From Streptococcaceae bacterium (GTDB lineage: Bacteria; Bacillota; Bacilli; Lactobacillales; Streptococcaceae): DNA of 46,089 nt. Positions within the stretch are counted from its first letter, which is position 1, and each line of letters opens with the position of its first letter. The DNA lies in contig JAKVKP010000019.1 in assembly GCA_022484805.1 (NCBI GenBank), positions 1-46,089 on the forward strand, written 5' to 3'. This document shows positions 19,331 to 26,839 of this stretch, piece by piece. Position numbers and translations under genes: made by a program. The notes beneath the pieces were generated by a model, which did no database searches, was not told the origin of the DNA, and was given only the letters and a program-made list of their open reading frames with translations.

Positions 19331-19380
19331 AAAATTAGATTATATGCTTAATTTTTATTCTAATCTATCCTATCATACCA

Positions 19381-19442
19381 CTTTCAAAAAAAATTGCCTA
19401 AAAAATATTTGAAAGCGATGGATTTTTTGATACACTTTCAAA
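19381..19442. repeat. CTTTCAAA / TTTGAAAG / CTTTCAAA array with 27-bp period
   Basis: Three copies of one octamer in alternating orientation begin at 19381, 19408 and 19435, exactly 27 bp apart, in the parE-plsY divergent region. The last two flank a candidate plus-strand promoter (TTGAAA 19409-19414, TACACT 19431-19436). This could be a protein-binding array; no known consensus was matched. Confidence 0.6.
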
Positions 19443-19471
19443 AGGATATTCTAATTCACCTAAAGTCCTTT

Positions 19472-19499
19472 TTGCAACTCAAATGAGTTCATTTATAAA
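19472..19499 (+). promoter_or_regulatory. Candidate plsY promoter
   Basis: -35 TTGCAA (19472-19477) and -10 TATAAA (19494-19499), 16-nt spacer, about 27 nt before the plsY ATG. A second candidate lies at 19409-19436. Confidence 0.5.
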
Positions 19500-19525
19500 A
19501 ATTATCGAATAGAGAGTGTATAAAC

Positions 19526-20173
19526 ATGAAAATTATTTTACTTTGCCTTACTGCTTATTTATTAGGTGCCATTCCAAGTGGTGTCTGGATTGGCAAGCTT
19601 TTCTTTAATACCGATATCAGAAATAAAGGAAGTCAAAATATTGGCACAACCAACACTTTTCGAGTACTTGGAAAAAAAGCCGGTGCTGTTGTTTTTATTT
19701 TAGATGTTCTAAAGGGGGCAATTGCGACCGCACTACCGTTGTTCTTTCATCTAAATATCTCACCGCTTTATTTTGGATTACTTGCGATATTAGGGCATAG
19801 CTGCTCCATTTTTATTCGTTTTAAGGGTGGGAAGGCCGTTGCAACAAGCGCAGGTATGCTAATTGTCTATCAACCAATTCTATGCTTAATTTTATTCGCC
19901 ATTTTTCTAATTACTTTGTACTTAACTAGTATGGTCAGCTTCTCCAGTGTCACTGTCTGTGTCTTTGCTGTAATATTTGTCTTTATTTTCCCAATATTAA
20001 ACGCCCCGTTTTTAAGTGAGATTAACTGGCTCTTTAATATAATCGTTCTTGGATTAGCAAGCTTTATCATTTTTCGTCATCAAGGAAATCTTAAGCGCAT
20101 TCGTCAAAAGGATGAAAATACAGTTAGCTTTGGGCTCAATTTAACCAAGCAAAAAACTTTTAAAAAACTTTAA
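19526..20173 (+). CDS. plsY: Glycerol-3-phosphate acyltransferase PlsY
   Basis: A 215-residue integral membrane enzyme that transfers acyl from acyl-phosphate to glycerol 3-phosphate, the first step of phospholipid synthesis. Motifs in order are YLLGAIPSGVWIGK, KGSQNIGTTNTFRVLG, the HSCSIFIRFKGGKAVATSAG block and the C-terminal FRHQGNLKRI. About five to seven hydrophobic segments are visible. Divergent from parE, a conserved neighbourhood in Lactobacillales. Its stop codon lies in the loop of a long palindromic hairpin. Confidence 0.96.
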   Translation: MKIILLCLTAYLLGAIPSGVWIGKLFFNTDIRNKGSQNIGTTNTFRVLGKKAGAVVFILDVLKGAIATALPLFFHLNISPLYFGLLAILGHSCSIFIRFKGGKAVATSAGMLIVYQPILCLILFAIFLITLYLTSMVSFSSVTVCVFAVIFVFIFPILNAPFLSEINWLFNIIVLGLASFIIFRHQGNLKRIRQKDENTVSFGLNLTKQKTFKKL

Positions 20174-20194
20174 ATAGTTTTTTAAAAGTTTTTT
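20151..20194. terminator. 19-bp perfect hairpin shared by convergent plsY and DUF1622 genes
   Basis: Arms at 20151-20169 and 20176-20194 are perfectly complementary over 19 bp, with a 6-nt loop that contains the start of the plsY stop codon. The A/T-run arms give a U-rich 3' side on both strands, so it should terminate both genes. The right arm overlaps the stop codon of the minus-strand gene. Confidence 0.8.
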
Positions 20195-20522
20195 ACTCAC
20201 TAATTTCTTTCTTCAGAAAAACTGAAATCACGGTTCTAATTACAACTAATAAGCCTAATTTTAAAATATCCTCCATTGTTGGATGAATGATAGATTCAAT
20301 AATATCAGCAGCAATCACTACTTCTAAGCTTAATAAAACGTAAATTCCTAAGGTTGAACGAACATGGCTAACACGTTCTATTTTCGAGGAGCTGCGATCA
20401 AATTCTGCTTTCAAATATTCAATACCAGCGACATAAAGTCCCCTAATTAAAATAAAAATTGAAATCATACTAATTAAAGCCGCAATATATTCAAACAATC
20501 GGATCATTATTTCTGGCATCAT
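20193..20522 (-). CDS. DUF1622 family membrane protein
   Basis: A 109-residue protein with three hydrophobic segments (about residues 8-30, 58-80 and 84-104) and a charged cytoplasmic-looking loop between the first two. It matches the pattern of the DUF1622 family, including the YVLLSLEVVIAADII and LVVIRTVISVFLKKEI blocks. The function is unknown. The ribosome site AAAGGAT lies upstream. It is convergent with plsY and shows no operon partner. Confidence 0.8.
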   Translation of the reverse strand: MMPEIMIRLFEYIAALISMISIFILIRGLYVAGIEYLKAEFDRSSSKIERVSHVRSTLGIYVLLSLEVVIAADIIESIIHPTMEDILKLGLLVVIRTVISVFLKKEISE

Positions 20523-20564
20523 AATTTTAAAAATCCTTTCAAAAACTTATGGTATGCTTAATAA

Positions 20565-20683
20565 AAAGTTGAAACGGTTTGCTTTGACACACTGACATAA
20601 GCTCAAAAAAATTTAATGACTATTTTGGTCTTGAATTACTTTTGACTTATGGAGCGTGTTTCAAACCGTTGCAGCTAGATTAG
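20565..20683. repeat. Palindromic intergenic repeat, element G
   Basis: Begins AAAAGTTGAAACGGTTTG and ends CAAACCGTTGCAGCTAGATT. The arms AACGGTTTG/CAAACCGTT pair perfectly, and an inner CATAAG/CTTATG pair continues the stem. Shares the TGCTTTGACA block and the AGTTGA...CTAGATT ends with the elements at 20687, 25331 and 45606. It fills the gap upstream of the DUF1622 gene with no ORF of its own. Confidence 0.7.
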
Positions 20684-20686
20684 TGA

Positions 20687-20813
20687 AAAGTTGAGAGTGT
20701 TTGCCTTGACATGCTCGAACAGTAGTTAAAATAAAGGAAGCTTAGCGTTTTAGATAAGTTATTGAAAAATAAAATGTTTTGGAAAAGCACTGTCAAGCAC
20801 TCGATACTAGAAT
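20687..20813. repeat. Palindromic intergenic repeat, copy A (about 127 bp)
   Basis: Starts AAAAGTTGAGAGTG, then TTGACATGCTCGAAC, and ends AGCACTGTCAAGCACTCGA followed by TACTAG. The two ends are imperfect inverted repeats of each other. Placed directly next to element G. Same family as 25331-25609 and 45606-45757. Confidence 0.75.
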
Positions 20814-20880
20814 TAAATAATTTAATAATAAAAAAATTATAAACTTCTAGCTAAATTAACTCGTAAAAAAGGTGGTAAAA

Positions 20881-21327
20881 ATGAAAATCTTAATAGATGG
20901 CGATGGATGTCCCGTAAAAACAGAAACAATTGAAATCGCCAGCCAATACCAAATATCCGTATTCTTAATTACAACACATGATCATTATTCCAATCAGGCT
21001 GATTCAAAATATCTAACAACAATTTATATCGAAAAGGGCGCAGATGCCGTCGATTTCGAAATTGTCAAGCGTGCCAAAGCAGGTGATATTGCTATTACTC
21101 AAGACTATGGCTTGGCTGCCTTACTTCTAGGTAAAAAAGTTCAAGTCATTCATCAAAATGGCTTTCAATTTACTCAATATAATATTGATCAGCTTTTAAC
21201 CCAACGTTACCTTGGTCAAAAAATTAGGAAATCAGGTGGCAAAACAAAAGGTCCTAAAAAATACAATTCAGAAAATCGAGCAGCCTTTCAAAAACACTTA
21301 CATGAACTGATTCAAGCTGCTATTTAA
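20881..21327 (+). CDS. YaiI/YqxD family (UPF0178) protein
   Basis: A 148-residue protein of the conserved YaiI/YqxD family, which has a PIN/NYN-like nuclease fold by family precedent but no established role. Typical blocks are ILIDGDGCPVK at the start, GADAVDFEIVKRAKAGDIAITQDYGL and the C-terminal GPKKYNSENRAAFQKHL. Acidic residues in the first and third blocks could bind a metal. The start is the ATG at 20881, preceded by AAAGGTGG. Flanked by repeats on both sides, it appears monocistronic. Confidence 0.88.
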   Translation: MKILIDGDGCPVKTETIEIASQYQISVFLITTHDHYSNQADSKYLTTIYIEKGADAVDFEIVKRAKAGDIAITQDYGLAALLLGKKVQVIHQNGFQFTQYNIDQLLTQRYLGQKIRKSGGKTKGPKKYNSENRAAFQKHLHELIQAAI

Positions 21328-21346
21328 TAATAAATTAATTATTACT

Positions 21347-21511
21347 AAAAGAGGTGGGACAAAAAACGTTTAACGACGTAGAAAATTAGGAAATTGATGG
21401 CATTTGCTCGCAAATGTTCGGAAATTTATCTATTTTCCTAGTCGTTGTCGCATTGTCTCCGTAAATTACGAACATTGCGAAAGCGGTAAGGACTTATGTC
21501 ACACCCCTTTT
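21347..21511. repeat. Large branched palindromic element F, also a likely terminator
   Basis: Outer arms AAAAGAGGTGGGACA (21347-21361) and TGTCACACCCCTTTT (21497-21511) pair with two mismatches. Inside are a hairpin ACGACgTAG/CTAGTCGT with a nested perfect CATTTGC/GCAAATG (21401-21416), and a second hairpin CGCAtTGT/ACAtTGCG (21449-21479). The stretch TAGAAAATTAGG...CTATTTTCCTA also occurs in the elements at 45487 and 45881. It lies between the convergent yaiI-like gene and gshF and has terminator-like A/T-flanked ends. Confidence 0.75.
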
Positions 21512-21531
21512 AGCCCTGTTTTTCCCAATTC

Positions 21532-23757
21532 CTAATCGATTTCTGGAAAAAGATAATCCACCATCATTTTTGTAACGCGGCGCCCTTGTCCCTGATAAGG
21601 GAAAATGTGCATTTGCATCATCGGATTTTGATTTGCCTCAATGATTTTATAATTGCTCTCGTTAGCTGGCACATCCTTATCTTTAATAATAATGTCCACT
21701 CCAGTCACCACTGTCTTTAAAATCTTTGCAACTCGTTCAGCGATTCGATGGTAGCTCTCATCCACCTGATCAGTCATATCAACTGAATCACCACCAGTGG
21801 AAATATTAGAATTTTCACGTAAATAAACGATTTCTTGATTTTTAGGTACAGCCTCAATTGTTAATCCTTGTTCTTTAAGCATCAATTTTTCAATCCCACC
21901 CAGCTGAATTTTTTCAAGTGGAAAACGATGATTTGTACCACGATAAATGGAATCATTCTTTTTAGCAACTAGCTCACTAATCGTATGAATGCCGTCACCT
22001 TGTACATTAGCAGGAATTCGTAATAAAATGGCCTTAACCTGTCCGTCTAAAACATAAAAACGATATTCGGTACCTTCAACAAACTCTTCAATTAAGACCT
22101 GCTGATCTTCTTTAAAGGCAAACTCTAAAGCTGATTTGTAGTCCTCATAGGCGATGGCTTGTTTAAAAATCGAAATACCCAAGCCATAATTTGTACTTTT
22201 TGGCTTAATCACAATCGCTTGGTTTTTGATAATCGGATAAATCGCCAGCGCTTGATCAATCTGACTAAACTCATAACCATTTGGTACTTGAATATCAACT
22301 TCACTCAATAATTTTTTGGTTACTAATTTATTTTCCATCGCTAATGCGGAAATGTAATTATCATAAGCCGTCATATTCCCATTTTTAATTAATTCCTGAT
22401 GTTGTTCAAAGCTTAAGCGAATAAATTGATCCGCCTCATCAAGCACCTCAACCTTTAATCCCTTTTGAATCGCATCGAATAAAATATTTTGAGTTGAAAG
22501 CTCCATTTGTGTAAAACCGGCTAATTGGAAAGGTCGCTTAAAGGCGCGTTCAAAGTGAATTGTCGCAATTTTAAATAAATCTCTTTCCAGCATTCGACTC
22601 GCAAGTGTATATTCAGGATGATCAAATTTTCTGATATAATGGTCAATTAATTCAATAAGCTCTGGCTCGGCCTTAATATTTCGGTAAAAACGCTTCATTT
22701 CATAGAGGAGCTCTTGTCCTTCTTCAGAATAGGCAGTTGGTGCATTTGGATGTTCTAAGGCCACTAGGCAGTTCATTTCATCGCCTTGATGGCAATCACC
22801 AACCTCCGGTTTAAAAATCAAAAACAAGGCAAAGTAATGAATGAAATCTAGCATTTTTTTACTAATCCCGTAAGGCTCAAATGGATTTAAGTCAAAGCAG
22901 CGTAGCTCAACATATTGAATACCCGTTTTTTTCAATTCAGTTAGATTTTTTGCACCACGTAATCGAACAGAACCATAGTATTCCTTTTCGTGAATCAAAG
23001 CACCCGAATTGACCTGCTCTAAAATATGATTGGCATAGGAGTCCAGAGAGTCCAATGGAGTTGCCTTAGAAAAATGATTGACATATCCAAAATTACTATT
23101 TCTAATTGATCGGACTGGTTGATCCAACTTTTCATCTTGATTTAAGAAACTTTTGGCAGCAAAAGGAGTCGCACCATAAAAGTAAGTTAAAATATAACGA
23201 TATCTTGTAAATTGGCGCGCTAGCTTTAAATAAATTTCATTCTTGAAATCTTGAAATTCGAATTTTTCTGCTGACTGACTATCTTGATACAAAAATTGAA
23301 TTAGCCGATTTGAAAATTCAAAATTATAATGAATACCACTGATAATTTGTTTGTTTTTGCCATATGCTTTAACTAAATAATTACGGTAATCAACGTCTTC
23401 CTGACAATCTAGCTTTGCGACTGCAATTTGATCCGCTGTAAATTCCGGCGGCATTGAAGCAGGCCACAAGCGTTCATCAGCAGTTCGATAAAAAACATCA
23501 TGGATTGCGGCTAAATAATCCAAAACACCTTGGCTAGAATCACATGGTGGTGTGATTAATTCAATTTGATTCTCTGCAAAGTCAGTTTGAATATAAGGAT
23601 GAAAGTTTCGATTGCCAAACTTGCTTGAATGATTAGTCTGTGCAAGCGTTCCTTTATCAGTTACTCTAACGCTTTCTTTTTCAATGCCAAGAATCATCTC
23701 ATGATATAAGGCGGTAAACTGTTCATTTTTAATTATTGATGTTAAGTCTAGCTTCAT
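21532..23757 (-). CDS. gshF: Bifunctional glutamate-cysteine ligase / glutathione synthetase
   Basis: A 741-residue fusion that makes glutathione in two ATP-dependent steps. The N-terminal half is a proteobacterial-type gamma-glutamylcysteine ligase (MILGIEKESVRV, then TDFAENQIELITPP). The C-terminal half, from about residue 480, is an ATP-grasp synthetase with VIKPKSTNYGLGISIF and the metal-binding IIEANQNPMMQM. Length is slightly under the common 750-780. The ATG lies 6 nt after AAGGA, 1 nt past the upstream GCS2 gene's stop, so the two are co-translated. Having two separate gamma-glutamyl ligases in tandem is noteworthy. Confidence 0.94.
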   Translation of the reverse strand: MKLDLTSIIKNEQFTALYHEMILGIEKESVRVTDKGTLAQTNHSSKFGNRNFHPYIQTDFAENQIELITPPCDSSQGVLDYLAAIHDVFYRTADERLWPASMPPEFTADQIAVAKLDCQEDVDYRNYLVKAYGKNKQIISGIHYNFEFSNRLIQFLYQDSQSAEKFEFQDFKNEIYLKLARQFTRYRYILTYFYGATPFAAKSFLNQDEKLDQPVRSIRNSNFGYVNHFSKATPLDSLDSYANHILEQVNSGALIHEKEYYGSVRLRGAKNLTELKKTGIQYVELRCFDLNPFEPYGISKKMLDFIHYFALFLIFKPEVGDCHQGDEMNCLVALEHPNAPTAYSEEGQELLYEMKRFYRNIKAEPELIELIDHYIRKFDHPEYTLASRMLERDLFKIATIHFERAFKRPFQLAGFTQMELSTQNILFDAIQKGLKVEVLDEADQFIRLSFEQHQELIKNGNMTAYDNYISALAMENKLVTKKLLSEVDIQVPNGYEFSQIDQALAIYPIIKNQAIVIKPKSTNYGLGISIFKQAIAYEDYKSALEFAFKEDQQVLIEEFVEGTEYRFYVLDGQVKAILLRIPANVQGDGIHTISELVAKKNDSIYRGTNHRFPLEKIQLGGIEKLMLKEQGLTIEAVPKNQEIVYLRENSNISTGGDSVDMTDQVDESYHRIAERVAKILKTVVTGVDIIIKDKDVPANESNYKIIEANQNPMMQMHIFPYQGQGRRVTKMMVDYLFPEID

Positions 23758-23758
23758 C

Positions 23759-25138
23759 TTAAATCCTTCCGTAATCCTTAATAATTTCGTTCATTTTTTT
23801 CCCTTCTTCAAGCCAGCTTAACGCTTTTTGAGCAGGATTTTCTAATTGCATGGCTCGCTTGATTAAAGGTTCTAAATAAACAGTTTCATTTAAACCACGT
23901 TCTTCTAATCCCGCTTTAGCAATCTCGAGTAATGACTTTGCAAATTGTGCAATTGCTAGATTCTCTTCTTTTGGCAATCTAACTTCTGCATAATGACGGC
24001 GCGCTCTTTCAACAGTTAAATTAGCTTGCCCTGTAAATAATGGCTGCGCTTTAATCAAAGCCTCTACTGCTGAAAGCTGATTAAAGATGCCAACATGGAA
24101 AGCAGCCACAGTCATCATTTCATGTATCGGTTGCTGACAACAGCTTCTAAATTCGACTGTGCCTCGAGCTGTTAAATCCTGGTAATTGTAGCTGCGATGC
24201 CCTTTAATATCCTCAATATCTGGTGTAATTACAATTGATTCGCCATGCAAGCCAGTACCAATGACCTCATCATAGCCAAAATAGGCTTTAACCTTAATTG
24301 GTGGAAAATAATAGGTCTGATTATTCCTTGTTACTTGAAAAATAACCGATTCAGTTAAATAATCTAGATATTCATCAATAGATTCAAACCATTTTGGAAA
24401 AACACCAACATTATTAGGAAAAATGCCATGCATTGAATTTTCCCAAAATATATCACGAGCAACCGTTGTCTGCCAATGTTCACCCCAAAAATAAGAATTA
24501 CCAAAAAGCCAAGCCTTAACTGGTTCAATTTGATTGAAAATATTTAAAACTTGCAATAAATTAGTCTCTGTCACATCCAATTGTACCTGAGAACCCGAGA
24601 TAAAGGCACCGTATTGTGGATACTGATGGAAAAAATGTTCAGGAACATCATCATATTGCGAATAGCTTGCCAAATATGCCATCAGCATTTGATACCGTGG
24701 TGATTTAACCGGCTGTGCATCATTAAGCTGCCAATTCGGATTAACGCCCATCCCTGTTAATTGATGCTGCTTACGACCAAGATAATTTTGAATTATTTCT
24801 AAATATTGGAGCATTCTCTGATTGGCTTGATGTAAGTCTAAAACAGGACTCAGTGCAAATTCAAGATTATTATAACTCACTTCAAAAACAATCACATCTT
24901 TTGTTAATTTAGATTCGATTTCAATCGGATAGCCGTCATCATCTCTTTTAATGATTATAAAGTGATGATTGGCAACCAGTTCAACCAGAAGTTGACGTAC
25001 AAAAATTATGTCAACAGCCTCGTTTGTCAGATTGACGATTGGAAATTCTAATTCAATGCCAATTAATGATTTTTGTACTTTAGGTAAATTACTAATATAT
25101 CGATTATACAATAATACCTTGCCAATTTGATCTATCAT
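23759..25138 (-). CDS. GCS2-family glutamate-cysteine ligase-like protein
   Basis: A 459-residue carboxylate-amine ligase of the GCS2 superfamily (plant/EgtA-like fold), distinct from the ligase domain of GshF. Visible blocks are the N-terminal SLIGIELEFPIVN with paired Glu residues for metal binding, HQLTGMGVNPNW, FISGSQVQLDV and the C-terminal RGTVEFRSCCQQP. It probably joins glutamate through its gamma-carboxyl to an amine acceptor. With GshF immediately downstream the acceptor may be cysteine, but a different product (another gamma-glutamyl amide) cannot be excluded. First gene of a two-gene operon. Confidence 0.82.
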   Translation of the reverse strand: MIDQIGKVLLYNRYISNLPKVQKSLIGIELEFPIVNLTNEAVDIIFVRQLLVELVANHHFIIIKRDDDGYPIEIESKLTKDVIVFEVSYNNLEFALSPVLDLHQANQRMLQYLEIIQNYLGRKQHQLTGMGVNPNWQLNDAQPVKSPRYQMLMAYLASYSQYDDVPEHFFHQYPQYGAFISGSQVQLDVTETNLLQVLNIFNQIEPVKAWLFGNSYFWGEHWQTTVARDIFWENSMHGIFPNNVGVFPKWFESIDEYLDYLTESVIFQVTRNNQTYYFPPIKVKAYFGYDEVIGTGLHGESIVITPDIEDIKGHRSYNYQDLTARGTVEFRSCCQQPIHEMMTVAAFHVGIFNQLSAVEALIKAQPLFTGQANLTVERARRHYAEVRLPKEENLAIAQFAKSLLEIAKAGLEERGLNETVYLEPLIKRAMQLENPAQKALSWLEEGKKMNEIIKDYGRI

Positions 25139-25281
25139 ATTTTCCCGCCAATCATCTATTATTAGTTATTATTTCATTATATCATTTCCAGAAATTTTCA
25201 GTCACTTTTTCAACTTCTAGCGTGATTGAAATAATAACTTAAGTGATAGTTTTTTTAAATCAATTTCGTTGACTGACTAAT

Positions 25282-25323
25282 AATAAAGGAACCAACTGAA
25301 ATAAATCTGTTGATTCCTTTATT
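25282..25323 (-). terminator. Terminator downstream of the PatB/MalY gene
   Basis: Arms AATAAAGGAACCAAC (25282-25296) and GTTGATTCCTTTATT (25309-25323). In the minus-strand RNA the single mismatch becomes a G-U pair, giving a 15-bp stem with a 12-nt loop. The 473-nt gap 25139-25611 holds this hairpin and repeat copy B, with no gene. Confidence 0.65.
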
Positions 25324-25330
25324 GATAAGT

Positions 25331-25609
25331 AAAAAAGTTGAGAGGGCCTGCTTTGACATGCTCGAACGGTAGACAATCATTTTCAAGATAAAGGAAACTT
25401 GCCAATTTATTGGCTTTGTTTCGCAATTTGTCTTTTAAATTCATTAAAAGAATGTTTTCACATTACTTTTTTTACAAGTACAAATCACTCTACAAATTGA
25501 TACGCTCCACTGAAAGATAAATCTTTCGACTCCGCTTAATCATTTAGTTGACTTATCAATGATAAATGAATGGTTCAAAGAGCATTGTCAAGTATTCGAT
25601 ACTAGATTA
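25331..25609. repeat. Palindromic intergenic repeat, copy B with internal insertion
   Basis: Begins AAAAAAGTTGAGAGGGCCTG, continues TTTGACATGCTCGAACGGTAG, and ends GCATTGTCAAGTATTCGATACTAG, in close agreement with the reverse complement of 45606-45757. Compared with that copy it carries about 115-120 extra bases (near 25412-25536) between CCAATTTATTGG and GACTTATC. It ends 2 nt before the stop codon of the PatB-like gene. Confidence 0.78.
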
Positions 25610-25611
25610 AG

Positions 25612-26760
25612 TTAAAATACTTTAGCAATTCGTGTTAAAGCTTCATTCACGATTTCAGTGCTAGTTGCAAGATTCATTCGAAGATGCCCACTTCCTTCTT
25701 GACCAAAAGAAATACCCGCATTTAAGTATACTTTAGCTTCCTTGAGCATCTTTTTCTGTAATGTTTTGTCATCAAGTTCATAAGCAGAGAAATCTAACCA
25801 AATTAAATACGTGCCCTCTGGCTTCATCACCCTTACCTTTGGCAACTTTTGATTAACAAAGTTAACTACAAATTCAATATTTTCTTCGATTTTTGCTTTT
25901 AATCCTACTAACCATTCCTCGCCATGCAGATATGCAAGCTCAGTAGCAACTTGACCAAAGCTACTCACTTCATGCTGATTATTTCTCAATTGAATATTTT
26001 TAAATTTTTGACGTAAATCTTCATTTGGAATAATTGCATAAGCATTCTTCGTACCTGCAATATTAAAGGTTTTAGTTGCAGAGCCTAGAATGATTGCAAA
26101 GTCCTGATAGTCAGGATGAATCGTTAAAAATGGATGGTGCTTATTACCAAAAAGAGCAAAATCTTGATGGATTTCATCGCTAACTAGCTTTACTTGGTAT
26201 TTTTGACAAAGTGTTCCAAGCTTTTCAAGTTCTTTTGCTGTCCAAACACGGCCACCCGGATTATGCGGACTACAAAATACAAAAAGCTTGACCGCTTCAT
26301 CCTTAAATTGTGCTTCCAATTTTTCAAAGTTGATTGAAAAATGACCATCAACTTCTTCAAGTTCATTTTCAATCAAGCGACGCTGATTCAAATTAACTGT
26401 TCGAGCAAAAGGAGGATAAACTGGAGTGTTAATTAAAACTGCATCTCCCACGGCAGTATAGGCTTGAATTGCCACAGAAATTGCTGGTACAACACCCTCA
26501 ATAAAAACGATAGTATCTTTTTCAACCTTTAATTGATGCTGCTTTTCTTGCCAATCAATAACTGATTGGAACAAAGCAGGGCTATTCAAGGTATAGCCAA
26601 ATACGCCGCTTTTTGCTAGCTCAACTAAACCTTCAGTTACTTCTGGCACCGTTGCAAAATCCATATCTGCTACCCAAAGCGGTAAAATATCTTCAGACAT
26701 ACTATCCCATTTAACTGAATTTGTTCCTCTACGTTCAACTGCTTTTTCAAAATTAATCAT
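25612..26760 (-). CDS. patB: PatB/MalY-type PLP-dependent C-S lyase
   Basis: A 382-residue fold-type I aminotransferase-like enzyme of the MalY/PatB group, which cleaves cystathionine or other cysteine S-conjugates to a thiol, pyruvate and ammonia. The PLP-binding Lys is residue 230 (GSATKTFNIAGTKNA). Also visible are the group's N-terminal RRGTNSVKWD, LPLWVADMDF, FCSPHNPGGRVW and VSDEIHQDF. It follows the trans-sulfuration gene at 26840 after 79 nt. The pair suggests interconversion of homocysteine and cysteine. Some MalY proteins also act as regulators; nothing here shows that. Confidence 0.88.
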   Translation of the reverse strand: MINFEKAVERRGTNSVKWDSMSEDILPLWVADMDFATVPEVTEGLVELAKSGVFGYTLNSPALFQSVIDWQEKQHQLKVEKDTIVFIEGVVPAISVAIQAYTAVGDAVLINTPVYPPFARTVNLNQRRLIENELEEVDGHFSINFEKLEAQFKDEAVKLFVFCSPHNPGGRVWTAKELEKLGTLCQKYQVKLVSDEIHQDFALFGNKHHPFLTIHPDYQDFAIILGSATKTFNIAGTKNAYAIIPNEDLRQKFKNIQLRNNQHEVSSFGQVATELAYLHGEEWLVGLKAKIEENIEFVVNFVNQKLPKVRVMKPEGTYLIWLDFSAYELDDKTLQKKMLKEAKVYLNAGISFGQEGSGHLRMNLATSTEIVNEALTRIAKVF

Positions 26761-26839
26761 AACTAATATCGCCTTTCTTTATTTAAGCTTTCAAAATGAG
26801 ATGAATGAATTATGTAAAAATTGAATACTAAACTTATTA

